NCBI GenBank assembly: GCA_947625475.1
Contig: CANQOL010000033.1
Location: 1-36,273 of the forward strand
Length of the DNA stretch: 36,273 nucleotides
DNA from: an uncultured Acetatifactor sp.
GTDB taxonomy: Bacteria > Bacillota > Clostridia > Lachnospirales > Lachnospiraceae
Direction of reading: 5' to 3'
Shown here piece by piece: positions 1 through 6,847 of this stretch. The position numbers were made by a program, and so were the translations under genes. The notes under the pieces were generated by a model. The model saw nothing but the letters and a program-made list of their open reading frames with translations. It had not been told where the DNA came from and did no database searches. The first letter of the stretch is position 1, and the number at the start of each line of letters is the position of its first letter.

Positions 1-495
1 CTGGAGCAGGAGGGCTGCATTGGCCTTTTGAACGCAATCGAGTCTTTTGACGCAAACAGGGGAAGTAAATTTCTCACCTATGCCGCCCCGTCTATCCGCA
101 ACGCCATGATGGATTTGATACGGGCGGGCTTCTCGCAATTTGAACAGCAAGTAGCCGATGATAAAAACGGTCTGGGCTTTCGTTTTGTCCGGCTGGACGA
201 GATACTATCTGACGAAGAACGGTTACAGCGCATCGAGGCGATTGCCGACCCGCTCGCCAAATCCCCGGAGCGGATCGTTACAGAACAGGAAACATATCAG
301 GAACTATATAACGCGCTGGACAAGCTCTCTCCGAGGGAGCAGACCTATCTTCTTTACCGCTATGGATTTACGGACGGCATGGAGCATCCGCTGATTGGGA
401 CAGCCCTGCATTTCCATTTGAGCGAGAGCCGGGCAAAGCGGACGGAAGAAACGGCGATGGAGAATCTATGGCTGGAACTGCCGTGGTGGTTTTGA
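1..495 (+). CDS. RNA polymerase sigma-70 family factor (5' end outside window)
   Basis: The frame is open from base 1, so the start lies upstream. The first ~40 visible residues (QEGCIGLLNAIESFD, then FLTYAAPSIRNAMMDLIR) match sigma region 2, including the -10-recognition/core-binding helix. About residues 100-164 carry a region 4-like helix-turn-helix (ALDKLSPREQTYLLYRYGF) followed by the sequence around ESRAKRTEETAMENLW. Region 3 is short or absent, giving a compact sigma factor. Such genes are common on conjugative transposons of gut Firmicutes, where they may drive element promoters; that role is inferred. The final residues (ELPWWF) are followed directly by a TGA and a noncoding stretch. 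Confidence 0.75.
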   Translation: MEQEGCIGLLNAIESFDANRGSKFLTYAAPSIRNAMMDLIRAGFSQFEQQVADDKNGLGFRFVRLDEILSDEERLQRIEAIADPLAKSPERIVTEQETYQELYNALDKLSPREQTYLLYRYGFTDGMEHPLIGTALHFHLSESRAKRTEETAMENLWLELPWWF

Positions 496-601
496 GCGAA
501 ACGCTGCGGCGGGACGAGGGTTTTGATATACCTTTCGCTCCCTCCGGCAACGGTGAAAAATTCTCCGCTCCGCTGCGGATTTCTCCCCGCTGCCTACACA
601 C

Positions 602-669
602 GGACAGGCGGATTTCGCTCATGCTTCATCCAGTTTTTGCGTGTCAATCCCCGCAAAATCCGCCTGTCC
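602..669. repeat. 14-bp perfect inverted repeat with 40-base spacer
   Basis: Left arm 602-615 (GGACAGGCGGATTT) is the exact reverse complement of right arm 656-669. No T-run follows on either strand, so it is not a typical terminator. Confidence 0.7.
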
Positions 670-781
670 TGCTGTCACTGAAAAGCGCCTGTGTAGCCAC
701 AGACACAGCCCCTTTCCAGCGCCAGCGGGAGCAAAAGGTATAACACACTAGACTTTCCTGACGGAAAATCGTGTGCCAAAG

Positions 782-920
782 GGCGCTCTGCCCCTTTGGA
801 TACCCCGCCGAGTGGAACGCTGTTCCCCTCTGGACACCCCATGCCAACAGGGATGCTGCTCGCCCCTATTGGATGACCCAGAGCCGAAAGGCGGGCGCTG
901 CCCTCCTTTGGAAACCTCCC
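782..920. repeat. Four degenerate tandem repeats of about 26 bases, period 34-39
   Basis: Units at 782-806, 816-840, 852-879 and 893-920 share the pattern GCTGCCCCTTTGGANACCC with mismatches; the GGA triplets fall at 798, 832, 871 and 910. The spacers are 9-13 bases and unrelated. Units are too diverged and spacers too short for a CRISPR array. Confidence 0.55.
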
Positions 921-923
921 GTA

Positions 924-985
924 TTTTCCTCGCCGGTGAGTACCCAAACTGTGACGAGGGCAGTTTGAGTGTCAGGCGAGGAAAA
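924..985. repeat. Nested double hairpin
   Basis: An outer perfect 11-bp stem (924-934 TTTTCCTCGCC with 975-985) encloses an inner 7-bp stem (945-951 CAAACTG with 961-967). The arrangement could fold as DNA cruciform or as RNA. Confidence 0.6.
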
Positions 986-987
986 TG

Positions 988-1038
988 AAAAAACCGCTGC
1001 ATCATCCATCCTAAGACAAAGAAAAATGCAGCGGTTTT
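988..1038 (-). terminator. Intrinsic terminator of the acetyltransferase transcript
   Basis: Read on the minus strand, a perfect 13-bp stem (1026-1038 with 990-1002, AAAACCGCTGCAT on the minus strand) with a 23-base loop is followed by six or more T residues. It lies 53 bases past the stop codon of the GNAT gene. The loop is longer than usual. Confidence 0.65.
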
Positions 1039-1090
1039 CGACCAAAGGCTAAATTAAAAATAGGTGTTCAAAATAGCATATTCACAAAAC

Positions 1091-2074
1091 CTAATTCACG
1101 CTTTTCAACTCCATCACCCAGAAATCCTCCATATGATTGGAATAGGCAATTTCATCTTGAATTGTTTCCACATATGTAAAGCCCGCTTTTTGATACGCAT
1201 GAATAGCTCTTTGATTCCAAGCCGCCACCCGCAGCATCATGCGACCTTTATGCCCCGTCACACGGCGCAATTCCTTAATGCACTTTTTTACAAACGCGGC
1301 CCCGTTGCCTTTTCCGCACAGCAGTGGAGCCATTGACCAGCCGACCCACAGATCATCACCGTCATTCTGACAAGCCACCTGACCAATGACCCAATCGCCG
1401 TCTGCCAGACAAAACTGTTCTGTCCCCCATGTTGACCTGTCCATAAGCCAGCTATCTGCATCTCCACTGAAGCTATAAGCGTCATAAGGACTCTCATACC
1501 TCCAGCCGCCTATCTCCGTGGCGGTTTCTTCCGTAAGCGGCACGAGCTTTTCTCTCCCGCTTGAGTCGAACGACACAGACTTTTCGTATATTTCCATCTT
1601 ATTCTCCGGCGACCGCTCGCCCGTCGCCGAAAAGCCCATTGCTTCCCAAAATGGTCTTCCTGTAACCGGATCAGCCGTCAGATACATTTTATCCGTACCG
1701 TCATTAGTAAACAGCCATTCCAGCCGCCGGTACATCGCCCGGCCATAACCTCTGCGGCGATACTCCGGTTTCACATAGAATTCCATAATGTAGCCGTACC
1801 CCGGCTTAATGAAGCCTTTGTGATCCTCATGGTCGATTTTTCCGTAAAGAAAACCGATCAGTGTCTCACCGTCATAGCAAAGCTCCAGATGGCGGTCAGA
1901 CGGTCCCTGCATGGACAGGATACTCTTGATCCATTTTTGCAGGAACCCCTCCGGCATCGGGTCGTGTCCATGTTCGTCCAGTTCTTTGACATAAGCAGCC
2001 ATCATTTTTTCAAAGACAGCGCATTTTTCCTTGTCGTCAGAAGACAACTGCACATACTTAATTTTGTTTTCCAT
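1091..2074 (-). CDS. Tandem GNAT-family N-acetyltransferase
   Basis: A 327-residue protein with two GNAT folds. The first (about 1-165) carries the acetyl-CoA pyrophosphate-binding motif RRRGYGR at 106-112 after the strand IMEFYVKPEY, and ends with the typical PFWEAMGFSATGE segment. The second (about 175-325) has LCGKGNGAAFV at 252-262 and NQRAIHAYQKAGF at 287-299. Both look complete. The family transfers an acetyl group from acetyl-CoA to an amine; the substrate here is unknown. Its place on a probable mobile element, next to an APH-type kinase, makes an antibiotic or other small-molecule target plausible but unproven. The start at 2074 is set by TTGGAGGAAAGAAATG. The gene is preceded by a leader ORF and alternative hairpins that involve this ribosome binding site. 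Confidence 0.85.
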   Translation of the reverse strand: MENKIKYVQLSSDDKEKCAVFEKMMAAYVKELDEHGHDPMPEGFLQKWIKSILSMQGPSDRHLELCYDGETLIGFLYGKIDHEDHKGFIKPGYGYIMEFYVKPEYRRRGYGRAMYRRLEWLFTNDGTDKMYLTADPVTGRPFWEAMGFSATGERSPENKMEIYEKSVSFDSSGREKLVPLTEETATEIGGWRYESPYDAYSFSGDADSWLMDRSTWGTEQFCLADGDWVIGQVACQNDGDDLWVGWSMAPLLCGKGNGAAFVKKCIKELRRVTGHKGRMMLRVAAWNQRAIHAYQKAGFTYVETIQDEIAYSNHMEDFWVMELKSVN

Positions 2075-2077
2075 TTC

Positions 2078-2125
2078 TTTCCTCCAAAGTTATATTCGGA
2101 GGGTTAGGAAACGTGAACCCTCCAT
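2078..2125 (-). promoter_or_regulatory. Putative translational attenuator of the acetyltransferase gene
   Basis: On the minus strand, segment 1 (GGAGGGTT, 2123-2116, inside the leader ORF) pairs perfectly with segment 2 (AACCCTCC, 2105-2098). The 3' part of segment 2 (CCTCCGAA, 2102-2095) can instead pair over 8 bp, one of them G-U, with segment 3 (TTTGGAGG, 2088-2081), which contains the ribosome binding site; the loop would be 6 bases. The two hairpins exclude each other. Which state is ON cannot be decided by eye. No T-run follows, which argues for translational rather than transcriptional control. Confidence 0.55.
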
Positions 2126-2142
2126 ACACGATTCTTTTTCAT
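2104..2142 (-). CDS. 12-residue leader peptide ORF
   Basis: ATG at 2142 is preceded by AAAGGGTGATGTCAT, an acceptable ribosome binding site. The peptide reads MKKNRVWRVHVS and stops at TAA, whose last two bases begin segment 2 of the attenuator. The ORF ends 29 bases before the acetyltransferase start. Leader peptides of this size control erm, cat and similar resistance genes by drug-induced ribosome stalling; this sequence was not recognised as any known leader. Confidence 0.5.
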   Translation of the reverse strand: MKKNRVWRVHVS

Positions 2143-2334
2143 ATGACATCACCCTTTCTTTTTCGTATTTGTATTCATACATCAATATTGATGAATATTG
2201 ATGCTAATACCTGTCTGATCAAACCCATCTTCTCTATTTATTGCAGTGACCGTCCGGTTTTTTCGCTAATAATTTCATTTTTCGCCCTTTCTTTGCATAA
2301 AGAAAACTGACCGGGCATCTATTGATTCTATTTT
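2143..2334 (-). promoter_or_regulatory. AT-rich upstream region of the acetyltransferase with CATCAATATT repeats
   Basis: No gene is seen. A 14-bp perfect palindrome CATCAATATTGATG at 2180-2193 overlaps a second copy of its half-site: on the minus strand CATCAATATT occurs twice in tandem. This resembles an operator. A clear -35/-10 pair could not be assigned. A 7-bp stem TTTCTTT/AAAGAAA lies at about 2288-2305. Confidence 0.4.
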
Positions 2335-4062
2335 TCAAACGGAATATCTGCCGGCTTTCAAGCCGCATAAAAGAAGTGCCGCTTCCCATTCCTCTTTTAT
2401 CTGCCTGATCGACTGCTGTCTCTCGGTTCGTTCCTCGCTCACTGCTTTCGCGGCAATATCAAAGAGCCGACCATTAAGCTGCCATTTCTCCCGTGTGCGG
2501 TCTCCGTCCCCAAAAAGAGCAAACGCCGTGGCTCCGAGGGTATAGACGTTTGTAATCTCATCAATAGAAGCTCCCAGCTGATATTCCTCCGGCGACTGAA
2601 AGCGGGAACTGCCCCACATCCGTCCCATATCGTTGATACATGGCTGCCTGCGGAAAAAGTCTATATCGCAGATCGTTGTTTTACCATTCTCAAAGTCATA
2701 CAGGATGCTGCCGTCATAAAAGTCGATAGCAACGTAATTTTGCGAGGCAATATATTCAAAGAAATCCAGTATATCGCTGAACACACAGAGCCTGTCTCGA
2801 GCGGGGAGTTTCATAAACCGCCGGTGCTGTGCCGGATACATAACCCCCATACAATCTCCGGCGGCCCACCTGAATACCATCGCAAAGCCACCGCCTAAAT
2901 CTTTTGCCTCAAGAAATTCGATCAGATTCCTGTGCTGCAAATCCCGATAAACCGGTAACGTGGCCTTCAATCTGGCGACTGCGTCCGCAGGATCGCCTCC
3001 ATATCGTTCAGCAGGGGCACCGGCGAATTTGACAAAATAACGCCGTCCGTCCTTTTCCGTTCCGAAACAGATATTTCCCGAATCCTGATCGTCAAATACT
3101 TTGAATACCGTCCCGTACTCTTTCAGAAAGCCGAAATCAAAAGCGCTTTTCAGCTTGAACGGAACCCCGTCGATCGATTGCAGATAATAACCTTTGAAAT
3201 ACCACGACGGCACCGGATCGCGCATATTGTCATACCAGTTCAGAATATCCTTCGCCTGGTTCAGCATGGTATTTACTTCGTCCGGCCCGAACGGAACCGC
3301 CCAGTATATGGAAGAAAGCGTATTGCTCGCAATATAAAGGGCAAGCAGCTTCCAGAATTCCAGCGGAACATCGCCGTCGAAGTAGCCGCTCACCATGCCG
3401 GACGCAAAGAGCGGGGACTTCTGCGCGCACCATACGATACGGTTGAATTCCTCCCACGGATCGCCGAAATCATACCGGTCAAAATCAATGATTTGCAATT
3501 TTCCGTCCCGGTCGATCATCATGTTTCCGATGTGATAGTCGCCGTGCTGGAATACCTGCGGCCTGCCTTTCAGCAAATGACGGTTTTCTCGAATGTAGTC
3601 GATAAACGCTTGTCCGTTTTCATAATGAATCGGACACTCCATATATTTCTGGATTTTGTTGTCCATCTTCCGATTGAAACGGCTTTCCCAGTCCTCCTGC
3701 GTTCCCGGAGCCGGTATCGAATGGATTTTCCTCAAAATACGTCCGGCTTCCAACCCATATATATACTGCTCGGTATCCGCCAAGAAAGGGATCACACTCT
3801 CTGCGTCATCCCCGTCGATCCATGTTTGAACCGTATATACGCCATCCTCACAGGCGCCGAACTCAACGGGTTTACACATGGGCACATCAAGAGCCGCAAC
3901 CTCCTGCTGCATACGAAACATATCCGCCCGACTTGCGCTTTTCTCTTTGGGCGTAATCCGTAAAAGATATTTTGTACCATCAGAAGTCGTTGCGCAGTAT
4001 TTCCGATCACATGACCAGCCCTTATTGATTGGTTCCATGTTTGCAAATTTTCTTTGAATCAT
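2335..4062 (-). CDS. Fusion of an APH-type phosphotransferase and a protein-kinase-like domain
   Basis: A 575-residue protein with two kinase-fold halves. Residues 1 to about 285 resemble aminoglycoside/macrolide phosphotransferases: the catalytic loop HGDYHIGN is at 173-180 and the metal-binding IIDFD at 191-195. Residues about 290-575 resemble a Ser/Thr kinase: YFVKFAG (candidate ATP-binding K345), VAIDFYDGS with catalytic D447, CDIDFF replacing DFG (466-470), and SPEEY in place of APE (490-494). The Asn expected five residues after the catalytic Asp is Ser452. The APH half looks catalytically complete; the second half looks active but divergent. Substrates are unknown. It starts 28 bases after rlmD stops, with AGGAGA as ribosome binding site, so the rlmD operon probably transcribes it. 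A separate-protein origin followed by fusion is likely. Confidence 0.75.
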   Translation of the reverse strand: MIQRKFANMEPINKGWSCDRKYCATTSDGTKYLLRITPKEKSASRADMFRMQQEVAALDVPMCKPVEFGACEDGVYTVQTWIDGDDAESVIPFLADTEQYIYGLEAGRILRKIHSIPAPGTQEDWESRFNRKMDNKIQKYMECPIHYENGQAFIDYIRENRHLLKGRPQVFQHGDYHIGNMMIDRDGKLQIIDFDRYDFGDPWEEFNRIVWCAQKSPLFASGMVSGYFDGDVPLEFWKLLALYIASNTLSSIYWAVPFGPDEVNTMLNQAKDILNWYDNMRDPVPSWYFKGYYLQSIDGVPFKLKSAFDFGFLKEYGTVFKVFDDQDSGNICFGTEKDGRRYFVKFAGAPAERYGGDPADAVARLKATLPVYRDLQHRNLIEFLEAKDLGGGFAMVFRWAAGDCMGVMYPAQHRRFMKLPARDRLCVFSDILDFFEYIASQNYVAIDFYDGSILYDFENGKTTICDIDFFRRQPCINDMGRMWGSSRFQSPEEYQLGASIDEITNVYTLGATAFALFGDGDRTREKWQLNGRLFDIAAKAVSEERTERQQSIRQIKEEWEAALLLCGLKAGRYSV

Positions 4063-4090
4063 AAATCTCTCCTATGCTATGCGTGTACGG

Positions 4091-5833
4091 TTATATCATC
4101 CCATAATACTCCAGCGCAGCCCTAATTGCCGCCTCTTTCTCAGGCGGGCATTGCGGTTGCTTAGAATCTTCCGACTTCGGCTTGTTATAGTTCTCCCGTT
4201 CAATAATCCCGCACTTCCGCTTCACTTGCGCGATATACAAATGGCTGACTTTCATTCCGAATTTCTCCAGCACATACCCTTTGATTTCCTCATAGCTGGC
4301 TTTCTTCTCGGCGGCGGTCAAATCCATCTCGTCCATGGTGAGTTCAACTTCAATATGATGCTCGACATTGAGTTTGGACAATAAGCATACCGTCTCAACA
4401 TGCACCGTCTGCCCAAACTGGTCCACGGGGCGGGCTCTCTCCAGCCGGTAGCCCCCTTGGCACAGAAGCTTTGCGTCCCGGGCCAGGGTGGCGCTGTCGC
4501 AGCTGACGTAGACGATGCGGTCCGGGCGCATTTTCAGGATGGTCTCCAGGCAGGCGCTGTCGCACCCCTTGCGGGGCGGATCTACCACGATCACATCCGG
4601 GTGGCGCATCCGGTCCGGCCCCTCGGCGCCCTCTCCCTGCTCATAGTACCTGGGCAGGACTTCCTCCGCCCGGCCTGCGAAAAAGCTCGCGTTGCCGATC
4701 CCGTTTCGCCGGGCGTTCTCCTGGGCGTCCTCCACCGCCCGGGGCACGATCTCCACCCCGTACACCTTTTTGGCCCGGCCTGCCAGAAACAGGGAGATGG
4801 TGCCGATGCCGCAGTACAGATCCCAGACGGTCTCCCGGCCTGTCAGGCCCGCGTACTCCAGGGCCAGGCTGTAGAGCTTTTCCGTCTGAAGGGGGTTTAC
4901 CTGATAAAAGGACAGGGGCGAGATCTGAAAGACCAGCTCCCGGCCGGTGGGCGGGCAGCCCTCCCGGCTCATATCCCGCACACGGATCACGTCCCGGATG
5001 GCGGGCTCTCCCCAGATACAGCGGACCTCCCGGCCCATAATCACGTTGGTCTGCTCGTCGTTGATGCTGACTGACACGCTTGTCATACCCGGAATCCGGG
5101 CCAGGGCCTCTGTGAGCTCTTCCTGGGCCGGAAGGAGTTTCCCTTCTCTTTTCAGCTTTTCCCCGGGGGAACAGATCACCAGACATACCATGATCTGCCC
5201 GCTGGAGAATCCGTTTCGGATCAAAATATGACGCACCTGTCCTTTTCCCGTTTCCTCCCGGTAGGCTTCCACCCGGTTTTCCCGCATATAGGTCAGAACC
5301 GTCTCCAGGATCCGGCCGTTTATCTCCGGCCCCAACAGGCAGTCGGCGCAGGGAATGATGCTGTGGGTGCCTTTGGCGTAAAAGCCGGCCACGGGGCGTC
5401 CCTCCCGGTCCTCCCCCACCGGGTACTGGGCCTTGTTCCGGTATCGCCAAGGGTTTTCCATGCCCACAATGGGCTCCAGAATCCGGTCCACCAGCTCCCG
5501 GTCAAAGCCTCCGATGCGGACTAGATTGTTCCGCACCTTTTCCTGTTTGAAGGAAAGCTGGCTGCCGTAATCCAGGGCCTGAAGCTGACAGCCGCCGCAG
5601 GGTCTGTGGACGGGGCACTTTGGCTCCACGCGAAAGGGAGAAGGCGTGAGCACCTTCTCCACTCTGGCGTAGGCGTAATTTTTCTTGGGGCGGGTAATCC
5701 TGGCCTCCACCAGGTCCCCCGCCACGGCGTCCTTTACAAAGAGGGTGAAGCCCCCGGCCCTGCCGATGCCCTCTCCCTGATCGCTCATATCCTCGATCAA
5801 AACCTGAACCAGGTCGTTTTTCTTATATTCCAT
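4091..5833 (-). CDS. rlmD: 23S rRNA (uracil-5-)-methyltransferase with element-derived C-terminal extension
   Basis: Methylates a uracil C5 in 23S rRNA using S-adenosylmethionine. The protein has an N-terminal TRAM domain (about 5-65), cysteines for a 4Fe-4S cluster (CPVHRPCGGC, then CADC further on), SAM motif DLYCGIGTISLFLA, DPPRKGCD, and the catalytic Cys in YVSCDSATLARD. The normal family end is near HVETVCLLSK; about 94 more residues follow (rich in Lys and Glu, containing SHLYIAQVKRK and ENYNKPKSED), encoded at 4091-4375 in DNA of lower GC. The start at 5833 is chosen because GAGGATTGTC precedes it and the protein then begins with the TRAM domain; an ATG at 5857 lies inside the shared upstream motif. 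The gene sits 27 bases after yhaM and 28 before the kinase gene. The paralogous activity (RlmC/RlmD type) cannot be separated by sequence alone. Confidence 0.88.
   Translation of the reverse strand: MEYKKNDLVQVLIEDMSDQGEGIGRAGGFTLFVKDAVAGDLVEARITRPKKNYAYARVEKVLTPSPFRVEPKCPVHRPCGGCQLQALDYGSQLSFKQEKVRNNLVRIGGFDRELVDRILEPIVGMENPWRYRNKAQYPVGEDREGRPVAGFYAKGTHSIIPCADCLLGPEINGRILETVLTYMRENRVEAYREETGKGQVRHILIRNGFSSGQIMVCLVICSPGEKLKREGKLLPAQEELTEALARIPGMTSVSVSINDEQTNVIMGREVRCIWGEPAIRDVIRVRDMSREGCPPTGRELVFQISPLSFYQVNPLQTEKLYSLALEYAGLTGRETVWDLYCGIGTISLFLAGRAKKVYGVEIVPRAVEDAQENARRNGIGNASFFAGRAEEVLPRYYEQGEGAEGPDRMRHPDVIVVDPPRKGCDSACLETILKMRPDRIVYVSCDSATLARDAKLLCQGGYRLERARPVDQFGQTVHVETVCLLSKLNVEHHIEVELTMDEMDLTAAEKKASYEEIKGYVLEKFGMKVSHLYIAQVKRKCGIIERENYNKPKSEDSKQPQCPPEKEAAIRAALEYYGMI
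4373..4430. other. Probable attachment-site junction in rlmD
   Basis: Where the conserved RlmD core ends (codons for VHVETVCLLSK), composition and protein content switch from host-like to element-like. One attachment half-site would fall here. The partner copy should be at the far end of the element, outside the window, so no direct repeat can be shown. Confidence 0.45.
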
Positions 5834-5839
5834 GACAAT

Positions 5840-5860
5840 CCTCATTCCGGGGCACAAATT
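5840..5860 (-). repeat. Shared start-site motif, copy upstream of rlmD
   Basis: On the minus strand AATTTGTGCCCCGGAATGAGG begins right after the yhaM stop codon and supplies the GAGG ribosome binding site of rlmD. This is the most diverged copy (CCCCGGAAT for GCTCCGGAAT). Confidence 0.5.
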
Positions 5861-6808
5861 TTAAAAATCGATCCGGCTGGCCTTTAAGTTGCTCTCAAAG
5901 AGCCGGTTGTAGCCCAGCCATTCCGTGGGGCTGGCGTTCTCCAGAATCTCCTTGAAGGTCTCCAGCTTGGCGTCCGTGTCGTCCGCATAGTACAGGGCCA
6001 CCGCCTCGATCAGGGCAGGGAGCTTGGGGGAGCCGAATTCGTATTTCCCGTGATGGGCCAGGATACAGTGCTGGAGCTCCTGGGAGAGCTCCGGGGGGAA
6101 GCCCGGGATCTCTTCGGCCCGCCGGGCCACCATCTGGGCCCCCATGAAAATATGTCCCAGATACTGTCCCTCGTCCGTGTAATCGTTGCGGGGGAAGGGA
6201 GCGATCTCCCGCACCTTCCCCATGTCGTGGCACAGGGCCGCCGTCAGCAGCAGGTCCCGCTTCAGGATCGGGTAAGCGCTGCAGTAATAGTCGCAGAGCT
6301 TTGCCACTCCCAGGGTATGCTCCAGCAGCCCCCCCACAAAGCCGTGGTGGACGGTCTTGGCGGCGGAGGAACGGCAGAATGCCTGGAGAAAGGCTTCATC
6401 CTTTACGAAGAATGCCTCCAGGAGCTGTTTTAAATAGGGATTGCGGATGCTTTCCACGATTTTCAGGAGCTCGCGGCGCATCTCCCCTATGTCCTTCGAG
6501 CTGACAGGCAGGTAATCGGCAGGGTCATATTCTCCCTCCCGGCAGAGGCGCACCCGCTTCACATTGACCTGCAGGGCCCCCATAAAGGAGGTCACCTCCC
6601 CGTACACCTCAATGTAATCCAGAGCGTCAAAATCGCTGATGCCCGGGCTGTCCGGCTCCCAGATTTTGGCGTCCAGAGTGCCGGTTTTATCCTGAAGGAT
6701 CACATTTTCATAGGGCTTCCCGTTTTTGGTGGTGGCGGACTGCCTGTGTTTGCACAGGTAAATGTCGGACACCCGGTCCCCCTCTTTTAAGTCTTTGATG
6801 TACTTCAT
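5861..6808 (-). CDS. yhaM: YhaM-type 3'-5' exoribonuclease
   Basis: A 315-residue cytoplasmic protein. Residues about 1-100 form an OB fold (ENVILQDKTGTLDAKIWEP), and the rest an HD domain with the metal ligands HHGFVGGLLEHTLGV, CHDMGKV and ILAHHGKYEFG. This is the YhaM arrangement, and the length matches the ~314-residue B. subtilis protein. The family trims RNA, and in vitro single-stranded DNA, from the 3' end in a metal-dependent reaction. The start at 6808 (MKYIKDL) is chosen since GGAGGT ends 4 bases upstream; the ATG at 6820 overlaps that ribosome binding site. It lies 39 bases after the HtrA-like gene and shares an operon with rlmD. Confidence 0.88.
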   Translation of the reverse strand: MKYIKDLKEGDRVSDIYLCKHRQSATTKNGKPYENVILQDKTGTLDAKIWEPDSPGISDFDALDYIEVYGEVTSFMGALQVNVKRVRLCREGEYDPADYLPVSSKDIGEMRRELLKIVESIRNPYLKQLLEAFFVKDEAFLQAFCRSSAAKTVHHGFVGGLLEHTLGVAKLCDYYCSAYPILKRDLLLTAALCHDMGKVREIAPFPRNDYTDEGQYLGHIFMGAQMVARRAEEIPGFPPELSQELQHCILAHHGKYEFGSPKLPALIEAVALYYADDTDAKLETFKEILENASPTEWLGYNRLFESNLKASRIDF

Positions 6809-6813
6809 AAGTA

Positions 6814-6830
6814 CCTCCATTCCGGAGCGC
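6814..6830 (-). repeat. Shared start-site motif, copy upstream of yhaM
   Basis: On the minus strand GCGCTCCGGAATGGAGG, ending 5 bases before the yhaM ATG; its GGAGG is the ribosome binding site. Confidence 0.6.
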
Positions 6831-6847
6831 TTTTCGCGGACGGGCCG

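Larger units (their letters stand above)
496..987. other. Noncoding, hairpin-rich segment of the element
   Basis: About 490 bases with no convincing gene: the open frames in it are short, overlap each other on both strands and lack ribosome binding sites. It holds a 14-bp perfect inverted repeat (602-615 with 656-669), a degenerate tandem repeat (782-920) and a nested double hairpin (924-985), all listed separately. A structured RNA, an origin of transfer or a decaying region are all possible; nothing visible decides between them. Confidence 0.5.
1..4400. mobile_element. One end of a putative integrative element inserted at the 3' end of rlmD
   Basis: The stretch holds a sigma-70-like gene of the kind found on conjugative elements, a hairpin-rich noncoding segment, and two accessory genes (tandem GNAT, double kinase). 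It ends inside rlmD. GC content visibly rises from roughly half within the last ~280 bases of rlmD to clearly GC-rich just upstream of position 4,400, and the RlmD protein gains an extra C-terminal domain exactly there. The 3' end of rumA/rlmD is a known integration site for ICEs in streptococci. No integrase, relaxase or second attachment site lies in the window, so the limits and type of the element are inferred; the left boundary is outside the window. Confidence 0.6.

Noticed and set aside
782..920. Regularly spaced repeats as a CRISPR array
   Set aside because: Units are strongly diverged, spacers are only 9-13 bases, and no cas genes are nearby.
675..1005. Overlapping minus-strand frames of 85-90 codons downstream of the sigma-like gene
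   Set aside because: They run through repeats and hairpins, overlap each other in different frames and have no ribosome binding sites.
3178..3963. A 261-codon plus-strand frame opposite the double kinase
   Set aside because: It mirrors a well-supported kinase gene, has no ribosome binding site and no recognisable protein content.
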